A stretch of 64,000 bases of DNA. Source: Heterotrichella gracilis. Its lineage: Eukaryota > Sar > Xanthophyceae > Tribonematales > Xanthonemataceae. Below the pieces are notes generated by a model. It was not told where the DNA came from and searched no databases. It saw only the letters and a list, made by a program, of their open reading frames with translations. This document shows positions 33,801 to 43,635 of this stretch, piece after piece; within the stretch, counting starts at the first letter, position 1, and every line of letters begins with the position of its first letter. The stretch lies in the NCBI GenBank assembly GCA_032358255.1, contig JAULBX010002999.1:1-64000 (forward strand), in the 5' to 3' direction. A program made the translations under genes and the position numbers.

Positions 33801-36800
33801 ATAGCCAGTCATGTGACTGCGCGGTTGGTGCGCACTTTATTTGGAATGGCAATTACATTGCCTGTTTTGTTTTACAGATGTGCTTGGCAAACAAAGCGGA
33901 GCAGCACTCTTGCAGCTTGGCAGCAGAGCTGTCGTCAGTGGCCTGGAGGCATTGAGAGGATAGTCACATGCATCCCCCAAAAAAAGGCATATAGTTTAAT
34001 TGTACATGCTTTCCAGAGAGTTATCATGCATACACCTACCTTGGGGTGGTTGCATTGCTCCTCCAGACACAACCTTACATCTGGTGTCAAAGGTGCAATC
34101 GCTCAGCGACGGTTATGCTAGACGTGAATGCACCTCAATCCCATGTGCATCGTCTTCGGATAAATACCTATCACCACCATCATTCAGCCACCACAGTGCA
34201 ATATCCCGTCCCCGCAGACACTCCCCATGGTATCCCACCCAAGCCCCTACCAAAGCCCTACCTTAGGGTAGATGCACTGCTCATCCAGGCACGCATACAC
34301 CCCAACACCCCGAGGAGGGCGCTGTTCCAGCAGGTCCACGCATGCCTGGTTGTCGTGAAAGGCTACCAGCTGCCAGTCCAGGCCCTCGGACTGGTACTCC
34401 TGCTGCTCAACCTGGAATATGACAGAATTATTAAAGCATAATCATCCAAATGTTTTGATAGCGTAAGAATGGCACACGACCCATCATGATATTTATCCAG
34501 GTGCCTTTGTCATTCAACGACTTTTATATGCTGGAGCATGGTACTCCTGCTGCACAACCTGGCAAAATGCATCTGCAGCAATTTGCAAAGATTTCTGCAA
34601 TGGAAGATAATAGCATCTATTATCCAGCTTCTCACTAACTTATTATTCCTGCTTGTTCTCATGCCAGTGCCTTGCATGTTTCCTACCTTGAACATGTGCT
34701 TGTTGAACTGCTGCTGCAGGCGCTCGTTGGCGTAGTTAATGCACAGCTGCTCAAAGCTGTTCTCCTCAAAGCTCTCAAACCCATAGATGTCCAGCAGGTC
34801 CAGCGATTTGGAGGTGGTGGTGGTCTGCATGGCTGCATTCACCTGCTCTACCACCCACTTGAACAGCGCAGCATACAGCGCCTTGGCAAGCGCATCCCGC
34901 GCATCCACCGCTGCCTGCACAGGAAAGAGAGGAGGGGATTAAAGTTGACGCGGGTCCAGTTTTCTGCACTCCAAGTTTTTTATCTAACGCCCACTTAAAG
35001 GGTGCAGCATGCAACGCCTTGGCAAGCGCATCCCGAGCATCCACAGCAGAGAAAAGAGAGGAACAAATCGGAGTTGGCGCTGGTCTGCATGGCTGCTGCA
35101 TTCATTTGCTTAGCCGCCCACATGAAGAAGGGATTGGCCAAAGCATCCCATGCATCCGACTCCGCACGTACCATGAAGCAATATTATGAGAGTTTTATTC
35201 GGCACACTAAAGCCATCTTATTTGTACTTATATTATTACCGTACATATTTGTTTGCACAATTTAAATTTTTTATTCATCACAACACACTACGCACCTGCA
35301 CATCGAGATGTTTTGTGATCACATCGCCACCAGCAACCACCGTTTTCTGGGTAAGCGCCGCCACCAGGCTGCATTCTGGGATCCCCAGGAGGACTGCTGC
35401 GTTTCCCAGGGATGCACCGGGCAGGACGCTGGATCCCTCGCCTGAGTAGGAGTAGCAGAATTGTCAGGTATTCACATGCATTGCACGAGAACGCCATTTC
35501 AACAGTCACCTCTTGCACAACTTTGTCTTGGCAAGTTTCATTGAATGGTGTGGGGCATTGAGGACAGGAAAAATGCCTTTCTCCTCGCTTACTCCTCCCT
35601 GTGGCAAAGAACAGGCCATGCACACATGTTATTTGTACAAATATATTTCTAGTCCGGACAAATTTTATAGTAATTTCTCTAAGGATAATATTTGACTCAA
35701 GTAAGATTTTTAAGAAGCGGGGCAGCCCATGTGGCCCCACCAGACCCTTGCCCACTCGCCTGTATCAGAATGGGAGGCGAATTGGATGTTTCCCAGCCAC
35801 AGGATTGCGCTCAACAGCTGGTAGATGTGGTGCTGGCAGGTGGCATCCACGCCGATATCCGAGAAGGACTGATTCACCTGGCGGAAGGTGGCTGCATCGT
35901 CCACCCCAGCGATGTCGTAGCAGCCCCCCTGCATGAGAGGGGTGGTTAGGTAATGGCATGCATTCCAGCCATACAGCTAGGGTTTCTGAGGGAACCCTTT
36001 CACAGGCTAGGCTAACCAGCTGTACCTTGGCGGGTCTACACCATTTCAGAACATAATGGATTTGCCTACGCCCATCGTCCACGCCAGCAATATGACAAAC
36101 CGCAGCATGGGGTGGTTGTGTGTGAGCGTGCGGCTGTGTTCCAGTACATGCAAGTAGGGCAAATGCCCACGGTTGGACCCCACATGAGAAGGCATTTGTG
36201 TGCGTGTGTGGTACACGCCATTCGAGCCCGTGCAAATATACATACCTTGCCCATCTGGTTGAGGTAGGCGAAACAGGACGGGCTGTCTGGGAGCAGCCAC
36301 TGCTTCCTCTCCTCAGCAGTAGCCCCCTTGCACAGCTGCAGATGCACAGGATGGGGTTGGATTGGGACCCAGGCTGGCCAAGGCAACTAGTGTGTGTGGG
36401 TGGACTTGCGCACATGGACGCCATGAATTGGCAATATGAACAGCTGGAGCGTGCCCGCAATGCAATCACCATTCACCTGTCAAGGGGTTCATGGCCGCCA
36501 TGACATGGCACCATGGCGCAGTGCGTGCGCTGAGTTTACCCTTAAACCCTAAACCCTAAGCAAGTCTGCTGCCATGCCTTGGCAACCACCATTCGTCCAT
36601 ATCAGTGCATCTGGTAACATGTGGGGCGCCACCCATGGTGAACGCAGATGGGATACGCTGCAGCTGCAAGTGCGACTTTGGTGTGCAGGCATGGGGGTGC
36701 ACCTGGTAATATGGGGGACGCCAACAAGGGTAAGCGCAGCTGTGTTCCGCCGCAAATGCGGCTGTAGTTTGCAGGCATGGAGCCGCACCTGGTAGAAGAT

Positions 36801-38026
36801 GTGGTAGTTGCGCTCCTCACCCAGCTGGTGAACCACCCGGGACTTTTCCAGCAGGTACGTGGCGACCTTGGCCCCAGCGATGCGGTTGGAGTTGTTAAGG
36901 AACACCTGGATGAGCTTGCCAAACCTGGAGCTGTTGTTGTTCCTACAGGCAGTAGAATCTGGTCTCAGCTTACAGTACACAAGTTTTAAGGATGGACTTA
37001 TCACATTCCATTATCATATAAAGGAATACGATAATCCCCCTGTCAGATTTGAGGAGTGTGATCCAGGTGGGGAGATGATATCGCCAAAAATTCCGTTGCA
37101 GTCCCCGCCAGTGCAGCTGTGTATCATGCATGCGGTGCAGGGCTTTGCCTGATGGTTTTGGCGTTCCCAAATGCCTCCAGCAAGCAGTTGGTCTCAACAA
37201 ACTGGTGCTCTGAAAGGCTGCCACCCGCAACCTCAGCCAGGTACTGCAGGGCAATCTTGGTTGTCTCGGTCTTCCCAGACCCACTTTCTCCATTGAAGAT
37301 GATGCTCTGGTTTGCGGACCGCTGCTGGCAAATGTTCCTGTACGCGTCGTCCACCACCGCATAGATGTGGGGTTCTGCACTGCTTTGGGCCTTGTATGCC
37401 CCCACTTGCTCGGCCCCATACAGTGCTGGAAGCTGTTGGTATGGATTGACTGCTATGAGTATTGGTCCTGCCTTGGTGTACACCTTTTGCTGGGCGTAGC
37501 GTCGGCGGGCAATGTTCAATATGCTGGGCTCATTGTGGTAGCTGCAAGAAAAAGCAGGGGGTTGTGAGGTTGGGTGGCTGGTGCAGAATGAAGGTGGCAA
37601 GAACAGCGCTGCACATTGCATAAGCAAAAGCAGGGGGCTGTGAGGTTGGATGCTGGTGCAGAAGAAGGGTGGCGGGAAGAGAGTAGCCTTGCTGTGTGTG
37701 GTGCAGAATCACAGCTGGCAAGAAGAGCGCTGCACTGTGTGTAGCACTTACCTCAACTGGGTCAGATCCAGGACGTCTTCAAGGATGGAAGGGTTGGCTG
37801 GTACCAGTGAGGTGGTGGCTAGCACTGCTGGTGCACCTATGTGGGTGCCTGTGTAGTCAATGCTGCAGAGGCCTCCTTCTAGCAGCTGCACAACTTTCCC
37901 AGGTACCCACTGACCGTCAACTCTGCACCAGACCAACTGCGAAGGGCTGAGCTGGACGGCTGTGTCATCCAGGTCAGCACCTGTCTCCTCTGCTTTGCCT
38001 GTGCCCTGCAGTCGAGGTGGGTGCAT
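27811..38026 (-). CDS. class VIII myosin heavy chain
   Basis: Actin-based motor. Twenty exons from 38026 down to 27811 join in phase to 1176 residues, normal for class VIII. The neck precursor [13 protein letters not shown], then [22 protein letters not shown], is diagnostic of plant class VIII. The P-loop GESGSGKT is near residue 176, switch [10 protein letters not shown] near 224 and switch [15 protein letters not shown] near 451. FVRCIKPN and [18 protein letters not shown] close the motor. Exon 13 (31587-31332) holds about four IQ motifs for calmodulin-like light chains. An Ala/Glu-rich and Leu-heptad tail follows (exons 14 and 17). In plants this class works at plasmodesmata, endosomes and the division plane. 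Exon 2 (ending 37149) and exon 5 (ending 35760) use GC donors. The start is the first ATG of the conserved frame at 38026; the frame is open a little further upstream. Most introns contain exon-edge copies. Confidence 0.95.
28283..28362 (-). repeat. echo of myosin exon 19 end
   Basis: Copies the last ~75 bases of exon 19 (plus-strand GCCAGCTGCTTSAGCCG core) at about 85% identity by eye, 110 bases into the downstream intron. Confidence 0.85.
29715..29751 (-). repeat. echo of myosin exon 17 start
   Basis: GGTTCTCAACCTCCAGCACC and the following TATAGCGCG copy 29581-29617. Flanked by TTTAGGG-like motifs. Confidence 0.75.
30067..30114. repeat. 48-base palindrome in a myosin intron
   Basis: Arms 30067-30090 and 30091-30114 are 24-base inverted repeats with no spacer and one mismatch, meeting at ACCGGT. 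Confidence 0.9.
30864..30892 (-). repeat. short echo of myosin exon 15 start
   Basis: GATGCCGTGGTAGCCCAACC resembles GATGACGTCATAGCCCAACC at 30656-30675. Confidence 0.6.
31641..31880 (-). repeat. echoes of myosin exon 13 start and exon 12 end in one intron
   Basis: Bases 31641-31745 copy the first IQ-motif region of exon 13 with its acceptor side (31500-31592). Bases 31793-31880 copy the end of exon 12 with its donor (32000-32060), including GCGCACCTCTGTATCTGCGT. The one intron therefore carries echoes of both flanking exons. Confidence 0.85.
32291..32320. repeat. TTA trinucleotide microsatellite
   Basis: About nine TTA units within a myosin intron. Confidence 0.95.
32402..32489 (-). repeat. 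echo of myosin exon 11 end
   Basis: Copies ~85 bases of the exon 11 end and donor (32596-32682), including the plus-strand core AATGCAAAGCGCGTGGGGAA. Confidence 0.9.
32981..33064 (-). repeat. frame-keeping echo of myosin exon 10 end
   Basis: Encodes AMQEG, then QTVGSR and [12 protein letters not shown], in the same frame as exon 10, with an intact donor AG|GTGGGTGG. Against exon 10 there are seven silent and five replacement codon differences. Its 5' edge directly follows GGGTTTAG, whose TTTAG|G could act as an acceptor. Confidence 0.9.
33896..33946 (-). repeat. echo of myosin exon 9 start
   Basis: GGAGCAGCACTCTTGCAGCT and the following GTCATTGGCC-like edge copy 33706-33753. Confidence 0.85.
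34990..35152 (-). repeat. two echoes of myosin exon 7 start
   Basis: Bases 34990-35050 and 35075-35152 repeat parts of 34830-34920 (GCCTTGGCAAGCGCATCCCG; GGTCTGCATGGCTGC). Both are eroded. Confidence 0.8.
36603..36740 (-). repeat. two short echoes of myosin exon 3 end
   Basis: GTGCAYCTGGTAA.ATG.GGGG-like segments at 36605-36630 and 36698-36722 resemble the exon 3 donor edge (36783-36805) and each other. A CCCTAAACCCTAA tract lies at 36541-36559. Confidence 0.5.
37578..37734 (-). repeat. three tandem copies in myosin intron 1
   Basis: The segment TGGTGCAGAAT..AGGTGGCAAGA.CAGCGCTGCA occurs at 37578-37612, 37651-37685 and 37699-37734. The first two copies are preceded by AAGCAGGGGG.TGTGAGGTTGG, which abuts the exon 2 acceptor. 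Confidence 0.85.
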
Positions 38027-39047
38027 TCCAAGGTTGTTAAACAGTTCCAGGCACACGATGGAGAGTATTACCACGGCCACAGACTCCAAATAAGTGGCTT
38101 GAACCCGCCTAGCAGGGCTGATCGAGAATAAGAGCTCACAGGAGGCAAGGTCAAAGGTGCCACGATGTCATGACGGATAGACTTCATACCGGCACATATA
38201 CACAGCACGCGTGCACAGGTACGCCAGCAACGACACCCATATGCAGAGGAAAGGCTTTGCAGAGTACCAAGCCACTAGTGCTTTGTTGGGTGTCCTTACC
38301 TTGGCCATTTTAGGTGACACGGCCGTGCTCCAACTTTACGGGTTGGCTAGCCAAGGCAGTCAGTGCACCGTGCGCAGCGACCTTGGCAAGCGCAGCGCAG
38401 TCCTTGGCATATGTTTGAAGTGGGCGTAGCTCCTATGCAACGTTTGCACGGGATCACTGACCCTCGTGAGCTCAATCGTACGGTTACTGTTTCGTGTTTG
38501 CAGCCAGATCTTGGTCAAACTGTGCAGCACTTGGGCGGTCTATATAAAACAGAGCCCACTTACTGGGGAACGCCTAACCGTTAGGCTAACGTGACTTTTA
38601 CTGGGTTTGCTGCCAACGTCAGGCTTAAAGTAGAACTTTGAATCGAGTCGGTCAAAGCGTTTTATTAAAAGTTTATTTCTTATTTTTCAATGGCCCAGTA
38701 TTTTTTGGAGTGGGGCAGCATGCATAGCACAGGTGATAGCAACTCAAACGAGCCAAGGACAGCTGATAAACCCTGATGCCACAACGTTTTGTAACAGCTT
38801 GAAAGGCCATCCTATTGTACCCCAAGTGCTGTACGTGGGTCCGTGAAGAGATCCTCCCCGGTCTGTGTTCGCACCCTGTTTGAATTTTGTGATGCCGGAA
38901 ACGTTACAGGGCCCGCAGACAATGCAGCCTTTGCGCCTCTCTGTCCCACGTTGATCTGTGACGAGAATTTACTGGTTGTTGTAATAGTCTCGGTCAGCTG
39001 TGGGGCAGGGCCATTGAGGGCTAAGACTGCCATTGGCCATCAAACCG
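38027..39047. promoter_or_regulatory. divergent intergenic region, myosin / COM1
   Basis: About 1 kb between two head-to-head genes. A TATA-like TATATAAA lies at 38541-38548 on the plus strand, in the right orientation for COM1 but about 500 bases from its ATG. No other element is recognised. Whether the two genes share control is inference. Confidence 0.35.
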
Positions 39048-42000
39048 ATGGAGCATGGTCTAGCCCAGGAGCAATTTCTGCAGCTCCAGGCTGCTGTCAG
39101 CGCACTAGGAGGGACTCTATCTGCCCAGCAGGAGGCTTATGTGGCACAAACAAGGGAGCTTGAGATTCAAAGGTCCGTTCAGCACAACTTGACGTATTTG
39201 GGCGTTGGTTTGCTCTTGACTTAGGAGTGCTGTTGTTGCTCTTGTCTTTGGAGTGACTGGTGGTCCCATGCTTTGCAGAGAGCAGAGCAACAAAGAGCTT
39301 GAGGAGGTCAAGACTCAGCTCCAGCAACGTATCTCAGCGCTGTTAGAGGAGCTTGCGCAGTGCCAGAGGGAACAGCAGCTGGAGCAAGACAGGCTGCTGG
39401 CTGAGTTGAGGCAGGCACAGCAACAGCACCAACAGGACCAGGAGGCCAACCAGGCGCTCAAGGACCAGCTAAGTGAAGCTACCAGCTCCGCCTCTCGAAG
39501 CGAGAGTGATGTGCAGAAGTACCTGCTGGAGATCGCTGGGCTGCAGTCTGATGTCGCCCTTGCCATCCAGTACAGGCCTCGGGCTGAGAAGGCCAAGGTG
39601 TTGGAAAGCATGGTTGGGACACTGCACAAAGAGTTGGAGGCCAAGAACCAGGAGGTGGACAAGCTCAAGCTGGATTTCCAGCACAGCATGCAGGAGCAGC
39701 AGCGCCTGGTGATGATGAGCCAACAGCGGGCCGATGAGCTGTCAGTACAGGTCGTTGCTCTGCAGCAAGCCCAGCCTACTGCAGAGCTGGACGAGCTCCG
39801 CAAGGAGGTCTCCACCCTGCGCGAGAAGTATGGGAATGCGAAGAAGAAGGCCATCAACTACCACCAGCACTACAACCGCCTCAAGTCAGCAACTGGCCGC
39901 AAGCCCCTGGTGGTGGACGCCACAACACAAACCAGCGGGGGGCCTGACAGCTTTCCTACAGCACCTGCCATCAGGGGTGCAGGACGCTCTCACTCGCTGC
40001 CACCAGCCAGCGAGCGGCAGACCCGGCCCTACACCTCTAAAGCCACCAGCCTCCCCAACACAGACAGCCCTTCAGACCACAGCCAGGTGTCCTGCCCTGA
40101 CAGCACCACTGCAGTGGCAACAGAGCCATCCGGCGGGCTTGAAGCAGCGCACACATCCACATCCAGCAGGAAACGTGGCGGCGACGCGCACCCACAGGCC
40201 CAGGCACCACCCTCCAAGCGCAGCACCTCTGAGTCCCCAGAGCAACCACAGCATGGGGACCGTGCCACCCACATGCCTCCTGAGGGCACTGCAGCGCCAA
40301 GCTGTGAAGGTGAGGATAGCGGGGATGTGGGGGCCAGGCTGGTCTCTTCTCGTAGCTGCTCAACTGGAGAGCCAATGGCGCGATCCATTGGCATGCAGCG
40401 CAGCACTTGCACGCCCACCGGCATTGTATCCACCAGCAATGCCGCCACGGATGCCCCTCATGGGCAGGAGGAGCCAGGCGCCAGGGTGTCTGCACCGGCA
40501 CCGCCAAAGGCAACCTATGGGCCACTGGCACATCCTGGTGTGCAACAGCGACACCCTCAGCCTGGTGGCCATGACAATGCACTGGCCATGGACCCGGCGA
40601 GTGACGCAAACCGCCACATGCACCAGCGTGAGCCACAGGCCAATCCACCTCATGTCAACCAGCTGCAGCCGCAGCCCACTGACAATGCCCCAGCACAGGC
40701 CATGGACAGGCCCGCCGGTGTGAATCGCCACGTGCAGCGGAATGAGCCAGAGGGGAATTCTCCATCTTTGCACCAGCCGCACCCACAGCCTGGGTGTGCT
40801 CAGCGCATGGACCCGCCAACTCGCCCAACCCGCCACATGCAGCAGCAGGGCGGCAAGCCGGCTGGCCGCATCCATGTGGGGAAGGGCTGGAAGGTGACTG
40901 GCAGGAAGGCGGCTGAGCAGATGGCGTTGGTTACGCCAGGCAAGGCGCCGTGGGGCACAGGTACGCTTGCGCTGCACAGCCTGCCTCACCTTGCTCATAT
41001 TCATGTTGTGCGGTTGCAGCGCAGGGCGTGCAGGCCAGATCGCTAATCTGGATATGTGCTGGAATAACATGTAATTACTTAAAAACATTGATACAAGCAA
41101 TCATGTGCTATGTTGATGCATGGGTACCAAATAAAGTAGCATGTGGTTGAAACTGGCCGCAAATTGCTCTTTTTTGCTCTCGCTTGCAGGACAGCCTGGC
41201 AACACCATGGCATGGTCCCCTCAGCAGCCACTGCAACCCAGCCGCCACGCCAATCAGCCACATGCACCTCCCCAGGTATCACACCCCGCAAGGCCAGAGC
41301 CCTTCGCCCAGGGCCCACCTGTGCACAGACCTGCACCCAGCCACAGCCACCCGGGCAACGCTCAGGGCATCGATGCTGCCATGGACCTTCCAGGGATATT
41401 GGCAGCACATTGCCAACAGGTGGGGACATACGAAGAACAGCCTCTGCGTATGGCACTCTCTCACTATTTCCCCCTTCTGAACCCACAGCCTCCTGCTTGA
41501 TCTGGGGCCAAGCATGCAACACTGGCATGCACGTTTTTTCCTACCACATCCATTCCGAGTTGCAATAAATTCTTTCTAAATTTACTTTGCGTGTTCGTCC
41601 TTTTCGGCCAGCAGGCGCCTCCCCCCCAAGCTGCCTTCAAGTACCAGGAGGTGGTGCGAAAGAGGGCCGACCGGGACGCCCTGGCGGGCTTCGAGTGCCA
41701 GCAGTGCTGCGAGTTCTACACCGCGCTCCAGACCTGGGGTACAGCCGAGGCCATGGTGCCGCAGTGCGGGCATGCGCCACCACAGGGTGCAGGTGCGCGG
41801 ATGTGAACTGTGGGTATGCGTGCAAATATATAGAGGGCATTTGCGCTTTCTTGATTTGCCATCTGTAAGGAGAAATGGCGAGTGTCAGGAATGGTACTGT
41901 TTGGTGCTGCCTGTGCAAGGCTGCCTGGTAATATGGCTTTATTGCTAGAAATGCTGCATTTCAAATGTATGTGATCATGTGCAAATCAACAGGTGCATGA

Positions 42001-42291
42001 AGGGCATTTAATTGGAATTTATGATATTGTATACAAAGAGGCTGCAGCATAATGCTGTACAATGACGATGCATGTACAAGATGTGCGCACTGATGCTGAC
42101 AAAGGACGCCTTGCAAATCATGTGCAGGAGCTGTGCCACCCACAGGGCAGGCAAGCGACCTTGCAAATGCTGCGCGGGAGGAGCTACGCCAGGCTGGGTC
42201 AAGGCACCGGTACCGCTTCGCACCGCCTGCCACACCTGCAGGGTTCTGGGACATGGGCTTTGGCGACTCACTGGACTCAAGGCTCATGTGA
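39048..42291 (+). CDS. COM1 / CtIP / Sae2 DNA-end resection factor
   Basis: Starts nuclease resection of double-strand breaks together with the MRE11 complex. Five exons (39048-39172, 39279-40960, 41190-41419, 41615-41792, 42128-42291) join in phase to 792 residues. Residues ~1-230 are a Gln/Glu/Leu-rich coiled coil, as expected for the N-terminal oligomerisation region. A long Pro/Gln/His-rich disordered middle follows. The family signature is C-terminal: KYQEVVRKRADRDAL and FECQQCCEFY (exon 4), then SRHRYRF and PPATPAGFWDMGFGDS before the stop (exon 5). These correspond to the CxxC and RHR...TPxGFW..GF motifs of CtIP/COM1. The middle contains three related blocks of about 35 residues near 40560-40850. 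The ATG at 39048 is the first in frame. Confidence in the family is high. Confidence 0.93.
40545..40850 (+). repeat. three imperfect ~115-base coding repeats in COM1
   Basis: Units share QPQP..., AMD(P/R)..., NRHM/NRHV and a Gln/Pro-rich end. They encode disordered sequence and mark recent internal expansion. Confidence 0.65.
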
Positions 42292-43635
42292 ATGAGTTAG
42301 TACCGTGCAGGGTTTAGTCTACCGTATCGAATTATTTATATATCATAGGGGGATTGTAGCATCGGGGGTACTTAGCCAATCATCTGACCCGTCGTCATGT
42401 TCTGAACACAAATATTGTGACTGCGGTACAGCTTTAGCAGGATGGGAGGGCTTGAACCTGTGTTATGCAGCGTTTATACAGGATATTTATCTTAGTGTCA
42501 TTTTCATTATAATTTCAATTTTTTTCCCATTTAGTATAGGACTGAAATAGTACAGAGACTGGGTATGGTATGCCAGTCGCCTTAAGAAGCTGTTTTATCT
42601 AGAACGTTCACTTTTATCACATATCTTTTGTGGGATGCTTCAACCAATGTGGAATGTCACACCCATACATTCTTGGCGTGTGTACGTTAGGTGTGGTGCA
42701 GCAAGTTTTCCACTACAATCTAGATTTGTACACAGGGAAATGTATGTGCGTAGGCTCTCTCCCATCAAAACTGTTCAGCATGGCATGCATTGAACCATAT
42801 TCAGCAGCTGTCATATTTGAATTGAGCAAACTTTGGCAGTGCCATGGCGTCCAATTGAGCAAATGCAAGTAGTTCCAGTTCAGAAGATGCTCAATGCCAT
42901 AATCCAATCAACTTTCCTTGCCAAGGGACGTATCGCTTGTAAAGCCAAGTTTCCATTGTCAACTTGGTTGCAACATGCTGAATAAAAAGAGAGCAGGGGA
43001 CACATAGAGGTGGACACTAGCTCACACCAGGGTACCGACCAGCATTGCTAGTCAAGCTAATGCCGTAGCCAATGTCAGCAGGCATGGCAATGCCATGCAA
43101 AAGAATGTGTCAATTGGTGTACACAGCAAAGCAATCCTGACCAGCAAACAACTCAGGTACAATACTTCATTGTCCGACATGTATTTGCTTTTGTTACAAA
43201 AACCCTATTTCCAACTGTTGCGCAATGCGCAGCAATCATAGATTACTAACCTCAAGCTGATTAACATTCATATTTCGGGTTGCCATACCTTGCAAGCTAA
43301 TTCTTACAGCCTTTATTGGAGCTGGATCAACAGAAGTGAAAACACTGTGCCACCAGATCTGATTTTGCTGGCTGCACATTCAACAAGCAACAGAGTTTGC
43401 CCACTTGTAACGCACTGTAGCATGGTATACTTTGGAAAAGTATACAACATTTACCTTCACACCAAAGCTGTATGTATAGTGGGTATGGTTACATGTTTTA
43501 TTAATTCCTTCACCATATTCTCAAGTTGCAAATCATATTCATCAAACCCACTTATGTTGATACTACAATACCATCAACTGCCAAGCACAAAACCCCCATT
43601 TTTCCCACGCACAACCTTCATCCTCCTTATTGCAT
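42292..43635. other. intergenic between convergent genes; no gene recognised
   Basis: 3' flanks of COM1 (+) and the C2-domain gene (-). AT-rich, with only short open frames. Confidence 0.65.

Noticed and set aside
39734-40723. A 329-codon open frame in another frame of COM1
   Set aside because: Overlaps exon 2 of COM1 in a different frame. The COM1 frame has coiled-coil periodicity and joins in phase to the conserved C-terminus, while this one has no recognisable content.
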